A stretch of 64,000 bases of DNA from Erythrobasidium yunnanense (GCA_001600175.1 BCJC01000001.1:2341652-2405651), one strand, 5' to 3'. Positions 37,074-50,310 are shown, numbered from the stretch's first letter. Program-made: numbers and translations. The notes: generated by a model from the sequence alone, not told the origin.

Positions 37074-38174
37074 AGCAGCTATCTCTCATTAGTCTCTCGA
37101 ACGAGCCTACAAACCACGCCGCATATGGAGCAGTATCGTCTCCGCTCTTTTCATATCCGTTCCAGTCCTTATACCCAATATCATGCTATTATTGCTGGTC
37201 GACCAGCATCAAGCCAGTCCTGCATTCATAGAGGCTCATGCATCAGCATCACCTCTTTTACACACTACGAACGGTCGTACCTCAGCAATCCTACCTGTAC
37301 ATAGCTTGCGACCTTCTGTCTCCCTCCATTTGTCTTGGCGAAAAGCAAGATCAGTCTGGCACATCTACTTATCAGCACCTCCTCTCAGTCATCAAGCATC
37401 AAGCAGTACTCAGCCAGCAAATGCCTAAGTCGCAACATACAAGCAAGTATGCTTGTTGTCAAGATTTATGCTTGTGTCCTCATCAAATCGAATCATAAAG
37501 GAAGACTAGACAGCATCCGCATACTTCTCTTCACTCTACGTCAGCACGCTTCTATGCCTTCTTCCCTCTTTGTAATCTGTCAATAGGTCGGCTTTCTTCC
37601 TGCTCAGTCTTTTCCGCAACCTGTTTACTCTTCTTCCTCCTACCTATACATCACAGTCCATCATTCTCGCTCATACATTAAGTCAAACAGCCCTACGCGG
37701 CATACGTCTTCGTCTTCTTGTGTAAGATTCGCGCTTTTTGGTCTTGGCAGTTTTAGGGTTCTTTGTCATTCAAGGCAATAGCAATGCAAAGCAGTCGTAT
37801 CATCGGAGCATATCATATCACGTAGTCTGTGAGAACTATGGACTCGACGGACGATGCATCCGGAGTAAACGTTGATCGAGAGGAACTGATAAACTACTCG
37901 AACAAGCAGAGCAGTAAATACTAAAACACGATAGGAACGCCTATCGGAAGAAGAGGAAGAAAGAATAAAAGAAGCATAGGGGTATAAGCAGTAATATTTG
38001 GAACGGACGAGGCCGGAGAACCGGTTGGACAAGAATAGAATAGAATATGCTATATGTGATTACTTCGCTCCCTAACCGTCCGCAGGAAGAGAGTTCAGCC
38101 TCCCTGCGCATGCGCCCTGAACCCCGAATAAAACGAAAGAACGATGATGTTGCTTGTTGGTCTCCTCATAGCAC
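37074..38174. other. Intergenic region between convergent genes
   Basis: About 1.1 kb between two stop codons. It is pyrimidine-rich on the plus strand from 37140 to 37700 (3' untranslated region of the RNA-binding gene) and shows no convincing coding frame on either strand. Confidence 0.45.
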
Positions 38175-40128
38175 TCATTGGACGCTAGTGTCGGTGTTGC
38201 GAGCTGCTGGAGTGATGGGTATTGCGCTTGCTGTGGCCTCTTTGGGAGGAAGGATCATGGGACCAGCTGCGCGTTCCATGAGGAATGTCTCCCAGGCCAT
38301 GTAGACCATCTGGAAGAGGACAAGACATTGTATCAGCTTTTGGAGCTCATTCTATACGAAGGGAGAGACGCACATTGACGGGCGTAAAGTAGTAGAAATT
38401 GCTCCAGGAATGAGACCATGCTACTTCCTTCGAGACCTTGTTCCAGTCAGCTGTACCGAGGCGATATGTCAGCAGTCTCATTTATTTTTATGGGAAGCCT
38501 CGACTTACACGTCATCTGGCCTCGCAAATTCAGGAAATCGGCCGTTCTATCCGTCAAGATGGCTTTGACTCCCCATTTGGTAGCCTGGATCATTTCCTTT
38601 CTATTATTGACCGTCCATACATAAAGATCTTTTCCAGCGGCTTTACACGCTTTGCGAAATTCATTGCCTTCTTTGCCGACCAAAGTGGAGTAGTTCAGGC
38701 TGAAGGCTGAACATGCAGCCCAGAAGTACTTCCGTGCGATAGAGGGTGATACGCCAATGTGTGCTAGCCGACAGTAGGGAAGGTATTTCTGAGCGGGAGC
38801 TATGTATTTGGCATGCCAGAGGCCTGCAAAGTCCGGGAGTACACGATGAGCCGTCTGCATACTGACTTCATGACGAAGCACGCACCTAGGATGAGCCGAG
38901 GAGCGAGTTCAGTCTCCCAGCCAGGGAAGCGCTGAATCTCGACATCCATCAATTTATAGAGAACCTCAGGGTCATTGTCCAGCTTGACATCGACATTGAG
39001 GACAACGTGTCTGTTCTCCGGCCTCATGAGAAGTTGGAGCGTTTCTGCGAAGGTGCAGATACGTTGTGCAGGCTGCTTGGTGGCTTTAAAGATAGAAGAT
39101 TCAGCATGACCATGAATGGTTGAAAAGGTATTAGCATGCTCACTGCGCAGGTTGTCGATGCCACCGATATATGCTTGTTTACTGATGAGTCCCTTGCCGT
39201 TGGTAGTGCGGTTTAGGTACTGCGAAGTTGCCGAAGAAAATCAGGAACACTGCATCTTTGGAATGCCGCAGGAAAGTACACCCACAGCATCGTGAAACAT
39301 GACGATTGTGCCATCCAGTGAGACGTGAACGTCTGATGACGCACAATGACGATAGAAGGGTCAGAGTCTCCGTAATATTATGCGCGCGCATGAGATTGCG
39401 AGCGAGAAAGGAGGGAGGGTAGGGGTGGAGGAGCTTCGACTATCAAATATCTATGCATGTGTCTATTAGAATCTCGCTTGGCGATAAGATCAACGGGAGG
39501 AAGGTAGGGGCGGAGGGCCGAGATATTGGGATCTGGTCAGATTACGAACCGCTTTCGATTCCCTCGGCACCATCCAGGATAGCTTGTTCGAAAGAGGCGA
39601 GTGTGTTTCTGCACAGAAGCGAATAAGGCACAACTGATAAGCGAACCTGATTTTCGAAACTTTGCGATAAGGTCGCACTCACTCTGGATAAGCAGCTGAG
39701 GCCTGAAGATACGAACGTAAAGCAGTCAGTAAGGGTATTACTTTGTTTTAAGAGCGGTTTCGGCATTCTAGCCAAGTGGCGCCCTGAGGTAGTATTTGGT
39801 GACGCTGTCAAAGCAGGATTTTACGGCGAAAAGCAGACGATATGGAAGGAAAGGAAGAAGGGCAGGCTAGAGATGTGTGTAGACGTACGCCTCTATGACC
39901 CCAGCACTGCGGCAGGGATTCCTTGCTCGGAGGGCTAGCAAACTCGCCCTCGCTGTCTGAAGTGTCGGAGTTGTCAGACTCAGCAGGGGATGAGCTTGAC
40001 GAGCTTGAAGATGTTGCTTCGTCTGATGAGTATCCGAATGACTTCCTCAATCGCGTCAACAGCGGTTTGCTCTGTTTCTTGGAGTCCACAGCCAGCGCGT
40101 CTAGACGGGAAGCAGCAACGGCGGCCAT
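38175..40128 (-). CDS. Glycerophosphodiester phosphodiesterase-domain protein, PGC1-like
   Basis: Closest in pattern to yeast Pgc1, the phospholipase C that removes phosphatidylglycerol from mitochondria and lipid droplets. Start at 40128 gives a basic segment and a Ser/Asp-rich spacer (SSDEATSSSSSSSS). The GDPD core follows: CWGHRG, a 20-base exon (39683-39702) encoding ASAAYPE, NTLASFEQAILDGAEGIESD, VHVSLDGTIVMFHD, VVLNVDVKLDNDPE, LGLWHAKYI, and DLYVWTVNN near the end. The catalytic H-R-G, E-x-D and H residues are present. The C-terminus (MVYMAWETFL ... MILPPKEA) includes a weakly hydrophobic stretch. The N-terminal extension is not in yeast Pgc1. Confidence 0.85.
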
Positions 40129-40710
40129 GTTTCGATATCGTTGGTGAATTGACGAGAAATCAAGCAGCGATAGCTCGTTGATGTGATATGTTTACTTCTG
40201 TCTTGATTACTGCCTTTGTTGTTGCCCACGTTCAGCCTTTGCCCTGCGCACTCCCGAAACGTGTCGTCGACTCACTGCCTGTACTGCGCTGCACTGTCTT
40301 GAGATAATAACGACTAAAGAGCGGAATGGACAGCGAGCAGGTAGATAGCAAGTAGATGTAGATGATTGATAGTCAAGCTGCGACTGCTTGGAATTGTTGC
40401 AAGAACAACAACCTCCAACAGGCCCAGGCGCTCGAATTTACGCGAGGTGGCTGCAGAGTTTGCACTTTGGACCGGCTAATACACAGTCGCAAGGTTTCGC
40501 GATACAGCACAACACGTTACGTAGACACACTACATGCACTTGCTCGCATATCTAGGCGAGTTACCGGGTCTTCGCACCTTCTGTCAGCAGGTCCGGAGGG
40601 TGGAACTCGTGGAGGCATTATTGAGAGAGCGTTTGGCTTGGGGTTTGTATCCAATGCACCCTTATCTTCTTGATACATCGCTTGCGACCACGGCACTGAG
40701 CTCCCTGCGA
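40129..40710. other. Intergenic region between PGC1-like and RVB1 genes
   Basis: About 580 bases upstream of the PGC1-like start and downstream of the RVB1 stop. A plus-strand open frame at 40362-40673 has no recognisable features. Nothing else seen. Confidence 0.4.
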
Positions 40711-42361
<1,651 letters not shown>

Positions 42362-42524
42362 GGTGTTTTAGGGGAGTTGCACTTAGGGAACAGTGTTGAA
42401 CGACGTGAAAGAAGCAAGGGTGACAGCAAGCAAGAAATCGACTATCAGTGTATCCATGTTCTATCAATGTAGTTTGCATGCATATGCTGTAGATTAATGG
42501 TATTCTTCGCGTTTCGGTGCCGTA

Positions 42525-44903
42525 TCAACAGCTTCTAAGGTAATCTACAAGATGCTGAATGACCATTCTTTGTTTTCCAGCGTCATCTGCAGGTGCAGCT
42601 ACTTCACCCGTCGCAGTGTTATCCTCTGACTGCGTCGAAGCGTCTCCTATGTTGCGCTGATACTCTTTGAGAACAGCTATCACTTCCGTGAAAGAGCTCT
42701 TCTCCTGTTCGAGCAGAGACCGAGCATGATCGCGGACCTGCATAAAGCTATTTAGCAATCTGTATGACCTGGAACAAGTGTTTAGCTTACCCCATCATCT
42801 TCCATGCACACCCACGCGAGGATATAATCCGCAAGCTGCAGGCTATATAGTCCCGCATCGAGTCTCCGTAAATATTCATCCACCTCATCCAGCTCCAGTC
42901 CTTCTCTCTGCAGCATCAACTTCTCCCTCTCCAGCTCTCCCTCCCGCTTCTTTACTCTATTCAGCAGGCTAGTGCGTATGCTCACTACACGAGCAGTCTT
43001 CGAGTAGTCGTCTTCTACGAATTTCTTGAGTAGCCGTATGCGGGGAATGGAGTCGGATGCGAGATTAGTGAGTAACGCAACGAGGATGGACAGGATGTGC
43101 TCTTCGTCTTGGTAGCTCAATGAAGATTCTTTTTTCTTCTTGTCTTTCGATTCCTACGGAAAACGGCATAACTTAGCATTGCTGCCTAGAATATGAATCA
43201 TGACTTACCTTGTTCATGAAAGCCGCAAAGAGACTCTTGAGGCCCAAGACCTCTACGAACCGCTCGCACGCCTCTGAGCCAGCATCTCCCGTCAGAGCAT
43301 GATCAAGGACCTTGATAGCCCGCGTGCGAGCCATCATCTTGTCCCTGTGACCGACACTGAGATTAGCTGAGATCTTCGAACAAGTGAGTCGAACTTACTT
43401 CATCATGATCACCATCAGCTCGACGCCTTCTTCGTCTAGGAAGATCTTCTTATTCTCAGGCTCAGAAAGCGCAGAACACAAGAAATCGAAAACGTTTTCC
43501 ATGTATTCTGTCTCATCAGCGCCAGATGGGTCCCTCTTCCGGTATGCCTAAGTGCCGGACAAGAAAAACATTAGCCTCTTAATATACCTCACTAACTGGC
43601 AATCAGACGCACCGAAAGCACCTTCAATGCAATCTCTATACCCTGACTCTTTCCCACTGCTGCTCTTGCCTCTTTGCCCGTATCTGTTCCTTGCAGAATG
43701 ATAGCCAGCAATTCCGCCGCATAATATCTATTCTGCGACAACGCAGGGTCCTCTTGCTGTCCTTTGCCTTTATCGTTCTTCGCTGCCGCAGCCGGCGGCT
43801 GTAGTCTTTTCAGTAGCCATTCTACAAGCTTCGTTTTCGTCGCTATCGCTTTGCTTAGGTTCGGCTGTAGTGAAAGAAGGTTCTCGATGAGTCCTAGGGT
43901 ATGGTAGACGCCTGACCGATCTTGCTCTTCTTCTTGTTCATTCTTCAGACGGTTCAGATTATCGATGGACAGCTCGACGATCTGCGCTTCTATCAGAGCA
44001 TTCGCGAGGTTCACAACCGCTTGTCTGGCTGATCCACTTCCTACATCTTGGCCTTCGTCGTCGCTGTCTGCATCTCCTTCTGCAACATCGTCGTCTGTCA
44101 GCTCTTCGAGAGCTTCAATGACGATTATGCTGATATCGACATTTTCGTGAGAGAGTAGATCTACGAGGGAATTGATGATGCCTAGCTTTGATAGCTCGGG
44201 ATAGAACTCGCGTGGGTTCTGTGTAAGTAGGAGGAGTTCGCGGATAGCGCTGTCGAGGTTGACTTCTGAGTCCACGAATCTGGAAAAAAGGCTCTTAGTG
44301 TTTGTTATGCTTAGTATATGGAAAGGTAGAGCGCACTTGTCTGGTTGCCCTGCCCACTTGACTCTCATCTCTGAGTTCTTGTTGATGCTTCTTTCGAGGT
44401 TGAGCAGCTGCCTCCTGACGCCCTGCACAGTAAGAGTCGCCGTATCTGTACCATCTTCTGCACCTTCAAAGATGTCGAGTATCTCCTTCTGCTGCGAATT
44501 TAGACCACCTCCAAAGAAGCGGCCTTCCTGGTCCTCTTCCACAAAGTAGTCGGCGTCATTTCCAGGTGCAAAGGAGCCGTCATCCTGGTCATTATCATTG
44601 TCATCATCGTCTTCGCCGGCCATGCGCTGGTCTTGCCGAGCTATGTCTTCATCTGCATCGTCTGCAACTGTCACAGACACGGCGGTCGCGCGCTGTTTGC
44701 CTTTGCCATTTGTAGTGTTTATATCTATTGAATATATGTAAGCCTAATTCCTCATAAAAGCGGTTGATTGCCCTTACCGTCTTGTGCTTTTCGCTTTGTC
44801 CCTCCTGAGGATGCACCTGGCAGCTTAGGAGCCTGTAAGACTCTGTTAGGCACAGTCTAATAATCTGTGTAAGGCTCTGCATAAGACTCGCCTTGAATTC
44901 CAT
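42525..44903 (-). CDS. CTNNBL1: Beta-catenin-like protein 1 (spliceosome-associated ARM-repeat protein)
   Basis: ARM-repeat protein bound to the Prp19/CDC5L complex. Order: MEFK / APKLPGASSGGTKRKAQD with a basic nuclear signal, a long acidic stretch, QKEILDIFEGAEDG, LNLERSINKNSEMRVKW, then the diagnostic NPREFYPELSKLGIINSLVDLL, HENVDISI-VIEALEELTD, SGVYHTLGLIENLL, YAAELLAIILQ, FLCSALSEPENKKIFLDEEGVELM, and the C-terminal LRRLDAGLYSLQLADYILAW. The first intron (about 44833-44891) begins GC rather than GT. It is head-to-head with RBM42, with 92 bases between start codons. Confidence 0.93.
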
Positions 44904-44995
44904 GGTCAGTCCTGAACAGCTTCAAGCAGAAGAAGACCCTACGCTGGTCTCTTCACTCCCAATTCCTTGAAGAACAGAAAGGTCGCAACTCCACG
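44904..44995. promoter_or_regulatory. 92-base bidirectional promoter region, CTNNBL1/RBM42
   Basis: The entire interval between two divergent start codons. Both transcripts must initiate here or inside the opposite gene. Pyrimidine-rich tracts occur near 44945-44965. No TATA box seen. Confidence 0.55.
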
Positions 44996-46025
44996 ATGGC
45001 CAGTCTTCCCAACAAACCAGCAGATAGCGCTACAGCTACAACGCCAACGACAGCGAGCACCGTCGCTGAACCAGCAGCGGCTGCTGGCCCTGCAAATCCA
45101 GCTGGAAGCGCTGGTTCTGCCGGCTACAGCTATGGCAGCTACAACAACAGCAGCTACGATGCCGCATCTGGCTACGATTACTCGACATACTATGCAAACT
45201 CGGCCGCTGGTGGATCTGCTGGAGCAGCTGGATACTCCTCTTACGGCGCTGCGGCTGGACCATCGGGATACAGCTCGTACAGCACATCAGGAGCTGGATA
45301 CCCTGCGTATGACTATAGCAATGCTGGATATGCAGGTGCTGGAAGCTACGGCACCACAGACGAAGAACTGATGGCCCAGCAGTCTATTTGTACGTTTCCC
45401 GAGTCAGCCTTCACCGTCGGGGTCGCAGCTAATGTAGTCTGTTTCTCTAGACACCCCCGAGAACGTAGAAGCCAAGCAGACGTACGTGAAGAAGGCGCAG
45501 AAAGGTCAAGCTCGTACGACCGTCTTGCGCAAAGGAGCAGGCGAAGTCTGGGAAGATCAGACCTTGATGGAGTGGGATCCCAAGCATTTCCGGCTCTTCG
45601 TAGGAGATCTCGGAAACGACGTCAACGAAGACGATCTCGTGAAAGCCTTTGGGCCAGATAAGGGCTGGACAAGTTTCGTAAAAGCCAAAGTCGTAAGAGA
45701 CAAAGTGACAAACAAGACGAGAGGCTATGGCTTCGTAGCGTATTCAGACCCAGAAGACTTCATGAAGGCATGGAAAGCGATGAATGGTAAATATGTCGGT
45801 TCAAGACCTGTCAAGTTGCAGAAGGCGACGACACAAGTTCGCCAAGTCGATATCGGTCAGAAGAAGGCCAAAGAGCTCGATACAAAGAAGAAGTCGCACG
45901 TCATCGGTAATAAGGTATGTGACGTAGCTGTCCTGATTTTTGCCTCGTTTGCTGACGCTCAATCTTGTCAGGTCCGAGGAGCTGTCAACCCTACTGGAGC
46001 TTGGAAGCCTTACATCCGACGATGA
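44996..46025 (+). CDS. RBM42: RBM42-type RNA-binding protein
   Basis: Three exons, about 310 residues. The N-terminal half is Ala/Gly/Ser/Tyr-rich with repeated GYSSYG-like pieces. Exon 2 has the conserved KGQARTTVLRKGAGEVWEDQ lead-in and a single RRM: HFRLFVGDLGNDVNEDDL, KAKVVRDKVTNKTRGYGFV, AMNGKYVGSRPVKL. The final exon is VRGAVNPTGAWKPYIRR. The lead-in plus RRM order is specific to RBM42, a tri-snRNP-associated splicing factor absent from budding yeast. Low-complexity Tyr/Gly segments may drive condensation (inference). Confidence 0.92.
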
Positions 46026-46751
46026 TCGACTGCAATCTTTCCTTCGACAAGCTCGCAATTTCTCCTACGGTCCACTGCTCATTGGGCGTAGGTATCTGTA
46101 CAGAATCTACCTCCGCTTACGCTATGTTTCTGACCCATAGCAGACTTCACTCGTTTCTACTCTGCCATTGCTGTCGATATAATGTGAGGCTACTATATAT
46201 ACAGAGTGTTACCTGATACTGAACGCCCATTGTCCGCTTGCTCCGTCCAAAAGCCACGCAGCGGCGCTCGTCTTATATCATAGACTGACGCATGAATACG
46301 CAACACTGATATTCTGTACACCTATCTGCATAGGCTCTCGCTGCTCAGGCCGACACTAGGATCAGCTGGCTTCCTACAATCTACCACTAAAGCAGTCTCG
46401 GCCTCCTAGACATTGCTCGCAAGACGAAATGGGATCTAGCGTCCATAAACTCGAAACAATCCAAGCAGATCTAGGTCATTAACCTGTCACGCAAAGATCT
46501 TGAAGTACCCGCAACGATTGGCGGTATTAAATCCTCTGTAACCCCTCTGTAAAACCAGACCACTTGTCAAAGATGGCCATCGGCTATTCGCAGCTGGTTG
46601 TATACGAGCAATAGCTGACAGGAGTGTACTAAGAAAGGGTTCACTATGCTACAGTGGTGATTGGGCAGACACTAATCATCAATCTTTGATTGTCCATTTC
46701 AGTCGAAACGCGTATCAGAAAGGGGCGCTCTTGCGGCAGCTTGTGGGGCCA
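46026..46751. other. Intergenic region between convergent genes
   Basis: About 725 bases. No open frame of note on either strand and no RNA gene recognised. Contains the 3' ends of RBM42 and of the secreted-protein gene. Confidence 0.45.
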
Positions 46752-47429
46752 CTAGTAGACTTTGTCGAATGAGACCTGTTAAGCACGATGATATTTCAGC
46801 TTCTAAACTAATCTCTCATAACAATGCTGACGACTTACAGTGTTCGGGCAAGAATAGGGACCAGGCTGAGGTTCACCCGTCTTGACTGCACTTCCAGCTG
46901 CGTCATCCCAGGTCAAACAGGCTCCACTGCTGTCGATCTCGCGAAGGGAACAGCCAGTGAGGTTGTCGCAGTCGGTGCACTGAATGGCGAATGAGATGGC
47001 TTCATCGCATGGTACACCAGCGCCGTTGGTCGAGAGACAATAGGCTACCCTCTTTGGTCCTGCTTCACCGACTCGGGATCTGATCGGACCTTCAAATTAA
47101 ATCCTGTCCAATTGACTACACACTGCTCTCACTTACGAGATGGTATACTGTCCCTCTCCTCCATAGATGTACCAAGCTGATACCGAATAATCATCGCTGC
47201 CAATCTTGTTCTGAAGCAGGGTCTCAGGGAAAGTCTCTGAGAAGTCATGGCCAGGGAACGTGGCATTGAAGAAGAGAGAAGGGTTGCCAGAGCTGGCGAT
47301 GCCGTAGCTACCGCTAAGGTCAAAGCTGGGCGTGCAGAGGTTGGTCTCCTGGCGTTTCGAGGCGGGAGCCGCTTCTGCGACTGCAATAAATGCAGCGACG
47401 AAGGTGAAGGCTTGAGCTTTGGTGAACAT
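46752..47429 (-). CDS. Small secreted cysteine-containing protein
   Basis: Three exons: start at 47429, second exon from about 47085 and a final exon encoding VSFDKVY. The product has roughly 190 residues with a clear signal peptide (MFTKAQAFTFVAAFIAVAEA) and a basic pair (KRQ) just after it. The mature part has eight cysteines, five of them clustered (PCDEA, QCTDCDNLTGCSL), and WYIYGGEGQYTIS, an N-glycosylation site in FFNATF, and CLTWDDAAG. No domain recognised. Size, signal peptide and even cysteine number fit the loose class of fungal effector-like or cell-surface proteins; this is inference. A TATAAAAG box lies about 80 bases upstream. Confidence 0.8.
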
Positions 47430-47509
47430 GATTGTTAATAGTATGTATGTGTGTGAGATGGAAATTTGACTTGGGAAGAGAAGAGACGGACAGGCCAGGA
47501 TGGCCGCTG

Positions 47510-47517
47510 CTTTTATA
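47510..47517 (-). promoter_or_regulatory. TATA box of the small secreted-protein gene
   Basis: TATAAAAG on the minus strand, about 82 bases before the start codon at 47429, in a region without a competing gene. The position and perfect match suit a strongly or conditionally expressed gene. Most other genes in the window show no such box. Confidence 0.6.
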
Positions 47518-48040
47518 GGCGAAACAGGTGCACATGTATCAGACTATGATTAGCATGCTGTATACTGCCTCTTTCGAAACTAACGAAGTGCTATCATATG
47601 CAAGGCACAGCCAGGAACTTAGCGCTGTCACAGCCCTGCCGAAGCTGCATGACGTCGGCAACCGACCAACTGATGCAAGGCCTTCGCTGGCAACTGGCAC
47701 TCCTATCGAGCAGGCTGTACTATCTTGCAACGCTGTGCTAGCATCATGCGTATCTCCATGGATCTGGCAGCTTCATGGGACCACCACTCCCGCAAGCCAC
47801 GCTTTGGGGGCTGAGATGAAGGCAGATGCGTCCATGATCAACTATCAGACTATGATGCTCGACCGCACAATTTAACAACGTTTTCTAACGTTTGGTAAGG
47901 GCTGTGCGAAAGCTCGTGCGAGGGGACTCACGCAACAAGCTCCTGATTCACGCAGAGGACTTACTTACGACTCAGCAGCAACACATCACTTGCTTCGGTA
48001 TTCATCGATCCTCGAGCATAGCCCAGCTTCAGCTTGCAGC
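47518..48040. other. Intergenic region upstream of the tandem small-protein array
   Basis: About 520 bases. A plus-strand open frame at 47528-47875 is not like the array proteins and shows no coding features. The last 60 bases, ending in GCTTGCAGC before the start codon, are similar to the bases before unit 2. Confidence 0.35.
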
Positions 48041-48525
48041 ATGTCTCAAGAGCGTCCAACATATGCACAAGTCATGGAGCAGCTAAATCACCAAGTTACG
48101 CGCTTCGAGATCAATCACCCTCCTCCTCGTGATGACCCGCAGTCGGTGGCCTTAAGGCGCGTCTGGAACGCCATCTATACTTTTGATGCAAAAGCCAAAC
48201 CTCTAGCGACGACTCGAGGTCATCGAAGTCGTGTTCAGGGCATCGTTGATCAGTATCTCATCAGTGCTTTGACATATGCCAGGTACGTGCCGCGCTTCCA
48301 CGCTCGTGCATATCATGGCTCAGATCATCAAGTGCCGTACAGATTACTCAATAAGAACAGCCACGCTCGTCTCAGGCCCCAAGCTCTGGGCTTCGTGTAA
48401 GATGTACGAGACTTTGAGAGCACAGAGCGTTGACTGACAATGTTGCGTTACATAACAGAGCAGAGAATATCGCAGATGCTGAGGCTAAGTTGGATCGACA
48501 TATCCAGAGAGCGCGGACTTACTAG
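48041..48525 (+). CDS. Tandem small-protein family, unit 1
   Basis: Proposed three exons: 48041-48282, a short middle exon around 48379-48416 and 48459-48525, all joined in phase 2. About 115 residues: MSQERPTYAQVMEQLNHQVTR, then RRVWNAIYTFDAKAKPL, QYLISALTYAR, HARLRPQALGF, AENIADAEAKLDRHIQRARTY. The exon-1 motifs T/S-Y-x-x-V-M-x-x-L near the start and Y-L-x-x-A-L-T-x-A-R at the splice site recur in units 3 and 4, as does the final R-x-T-Y (unit 4). Mostly helical by composition, no signal peptide, no known domain. The middle exon is less certain than the outer two. Confidence 0.6.
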
Positions 48526-48780
48526 CTTGACACTCTTTGACAGAGTTGGAGTCGGCCTAGCCAATCGCTTGCCGCAATGCGCACGCTCCACACAGCTATC
48601 TAGCAGTGCCAATCATATCTTAACAGTCTCGATACACATGCCAGCTGCTACGTGATCGACTATGTTAAATGAATTCTTGCTGTTGAATTCTACCTCTTGA
48701 CGGGACATCCGTCGCCGCTCAACTTCTCTCGTACAATGGCCCTGAATTCGGCCGCCCGTGAGGATTGCGGATCTACCGTC

Positions 48781-48790
48781 AAGGCGGTGG
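48781..48790 (+). promoter_or_regulatory. Recurring upstream element AAGGCGGTGG (unit 2)
   Basis: AAGGCGGT occurs here and at 49503 and 50461, each 170-215 bases before the start codon of the next family unit. It is probably a remnant of the duplicated promoter, and possibly a binding site. Confidence 0.45.
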
Positions 48791-48951
48791 AAATTGATAT
48801 GGGCGCTTCAGATTACGGCTAGAATCCTTAACGATATCACTCCAGGGTCCACTTTCAACCAATACAAACTACTTCAAAGAGCATCAGCTGCCTAATCGCT
48901 TGCACACCCAGAACAAATCCCAGCTTACGACCACTAAGGATAGCTTGCAGC

Positions 48952-49523
48952 ATGTCTTAACGGCACCGAGCACAAGCCCCTCGACCTGAAGAGGAGCAAC
49001 ATTCATATACCGATGTCATGTACTGGCTTCAGAACAGACTGGCGCGCGCCAGGGTCCTCATGCCTGTCTCCTCTGGGACTGTCGAGGCTGCGCAGGCTAG
49101 GGGAGCCAATATCACTTTAGATGTGCTCGAAACACACTGCTGCCGTACGCAACCGACTATCGAAAGCCCGACCTAGGCTTCTCCGGCAACTGTAAGTCCA
49201 AAACACATACAGCGCCCTCCGCTTCCAAATTGCTGAAACAGTATCCTATTCACAGTCAAGAGATCCTGGATGCTGCTGGAAACTCTGCGCCCCGATCAGT
49301 ACTGCGCGGTCATACTAGCGATCATCCGACCACCGAGCGCGATGGGCTGGACTGCACAGATCGTTGCCTCAAGTGCCTTCTCCTACTTTTGTACTTCTAC
49401 ATGAGCTTTACTGATCATAGAGACGTCATCGATGCTGCTGGAAGCAATCGACCCAACACCCTCCAGTCCAGGTCGACCTCCCACGCACATCGCTTGCCCG
49501 TCAAGGCGGTCTCGGAGCGGTGA
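48952..49523 (+). pseudogene. Tandem small-protein family, unit 2 (degraded)
   Basis: The stretch after 48952 reads like the family: EEEQHSYTDVMYWLQNRLAR closely resembles unit 3 (EEQYSYADVMNWLKNRLQR). The frame carries at least two stop codons and drifts from the family after about 60 codons. Two later stretches (about 49256-49290 and 49422-49460) both read as variants of exon 3 with a shared ILDAAG/VIDAAG core, as if that exon was duplicated. The 5' flank (GATAGCTTGCAGCATGTCT) matches unit 1. Best seen as a decayed copy. Confidence 0.6.
49503..49510 (+). promoter_or_regulatory. Recurring upstream element AAGGCGGT (unit 3)
   Basis: Second copy of the motif, 185 bases before the unit 3 start; a partial repeat GCGGTGAAAC follows at 49517. 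Confidence 0.45.
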
Positions 49524-49687
49524 AACGCGTCAGCCATCAGGGCATCAGCGTCAAGAAATGCTTTAGCCTCCTTGTCTCCTCACTTCACGGTTACGAGGAC
49601 TTCAAGACGACCAATTCCGCAGATCACCCGTTAATACATCCCCAGCTCCATACTGTCTCTTTACCCCAGCTCCCTGAGGTTTACATC

Positions 49688-50266
49688 ATGGCTAATCAAC
49701 AAGGCGTACACACTCTCCCTATCCGAGAAGAGCAATATTCCTATGCCGATGTTATGAATTGGCTCAAGAATCGCCTCCAGCGCTTTTTGAAGACCCGTCC
49801 AGTCAGCAACACGGTCACTCAGAGCTTGGTGGAATGCATCAGATTTCTAGAGATCTTTGAGCGGACCTATACGCCCCTCACTACCTCTAACGCTTATTAC
49901 GGGCATTTGCAGCGCATCACCGACAACTACCTCGTGGAGGCTCTTACTTGCGCAAGGTAAGGCTATGTAACAAACGCATATGGAAGGAGATCGACTAGTT
50001 GACACGCAGAGACTTGACGCGCCATGAACATGGAGAAAGACTCTCCAACGACCAGAGACGTGAGCTCCTGGCACGTATGTAAGTGGCAGAAGGATCTAGT
50101 ATGGTGACTGGCTGACGGGTACGCATGTACCGGTGTGCGCAGTCGAAGCAACATAGTGAATGCTAGCCGTGACCTCTTTCAGGCGGTAGAAAGAGAGGCA
50201 GCTAGAACGCGCCAAACGTCGCAAAAGAAGGAGAAGGGTGCATCCTGGTGGCGCCGTCTCGGTTAG
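49688..50266 (+). CDS. Tandem small-protein family, unit 3 (best-preserved copy)
   Basis: Three exons, 49688-49956, 50010-50078 and 50143-50266, both introns phase 2, about 153 residues. Exon 1: MANQQGVHTLPIREEQYSYA, DVMNWLKNRLQRFLKTR, VECIRFLEIFERTYTPLTT, NYLVEALTCAR. Exon 2: a charged helix HEHGERLSNDQRRELLAR. Exon 3: RSNIVNASRDLFQAVEREAA, then a basic tail with KKEKGASWWRRLG. The longer basic C-terminus distinguishes it from units 1 and 4. No transmembrane segment, no signal peptide, no recognised domain. Intron sizes (53 and 64) are typical of the genome, supporting a live gene. Confidence 0.65.
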
Positions 50267-50291
50267 CGATATGCGCTCACATCGGTGGACG

Positions 50292-50310
50292 CGGGTTAAT
50301 GCCTAACCCG
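50292..50310 (+). terminator. Perfect 7-base inverted repeat downstream of unit 3
   Basis: CGGGTTA - five-base loop - TAACCCG, 26 bases after the unit 3 stop codon. It could form a hairpin in the 3' untranslated region. It also contains one GGGTTA/TAACCC telomere-like hexamer on each arm, which may be chance. Confidence 0.3.

Noticed and set aside
47528-47875. 115-codon plus-strand open frame before the tandem array
   Set aside because: No resemblance to the array units, no splice support and no coding-like composition.
49230-49523. 97-codon open frame with its own ATG
   Set aside because: Better explained as exon-3-like remnants of the decayed array unit 2 than as a separate gene.
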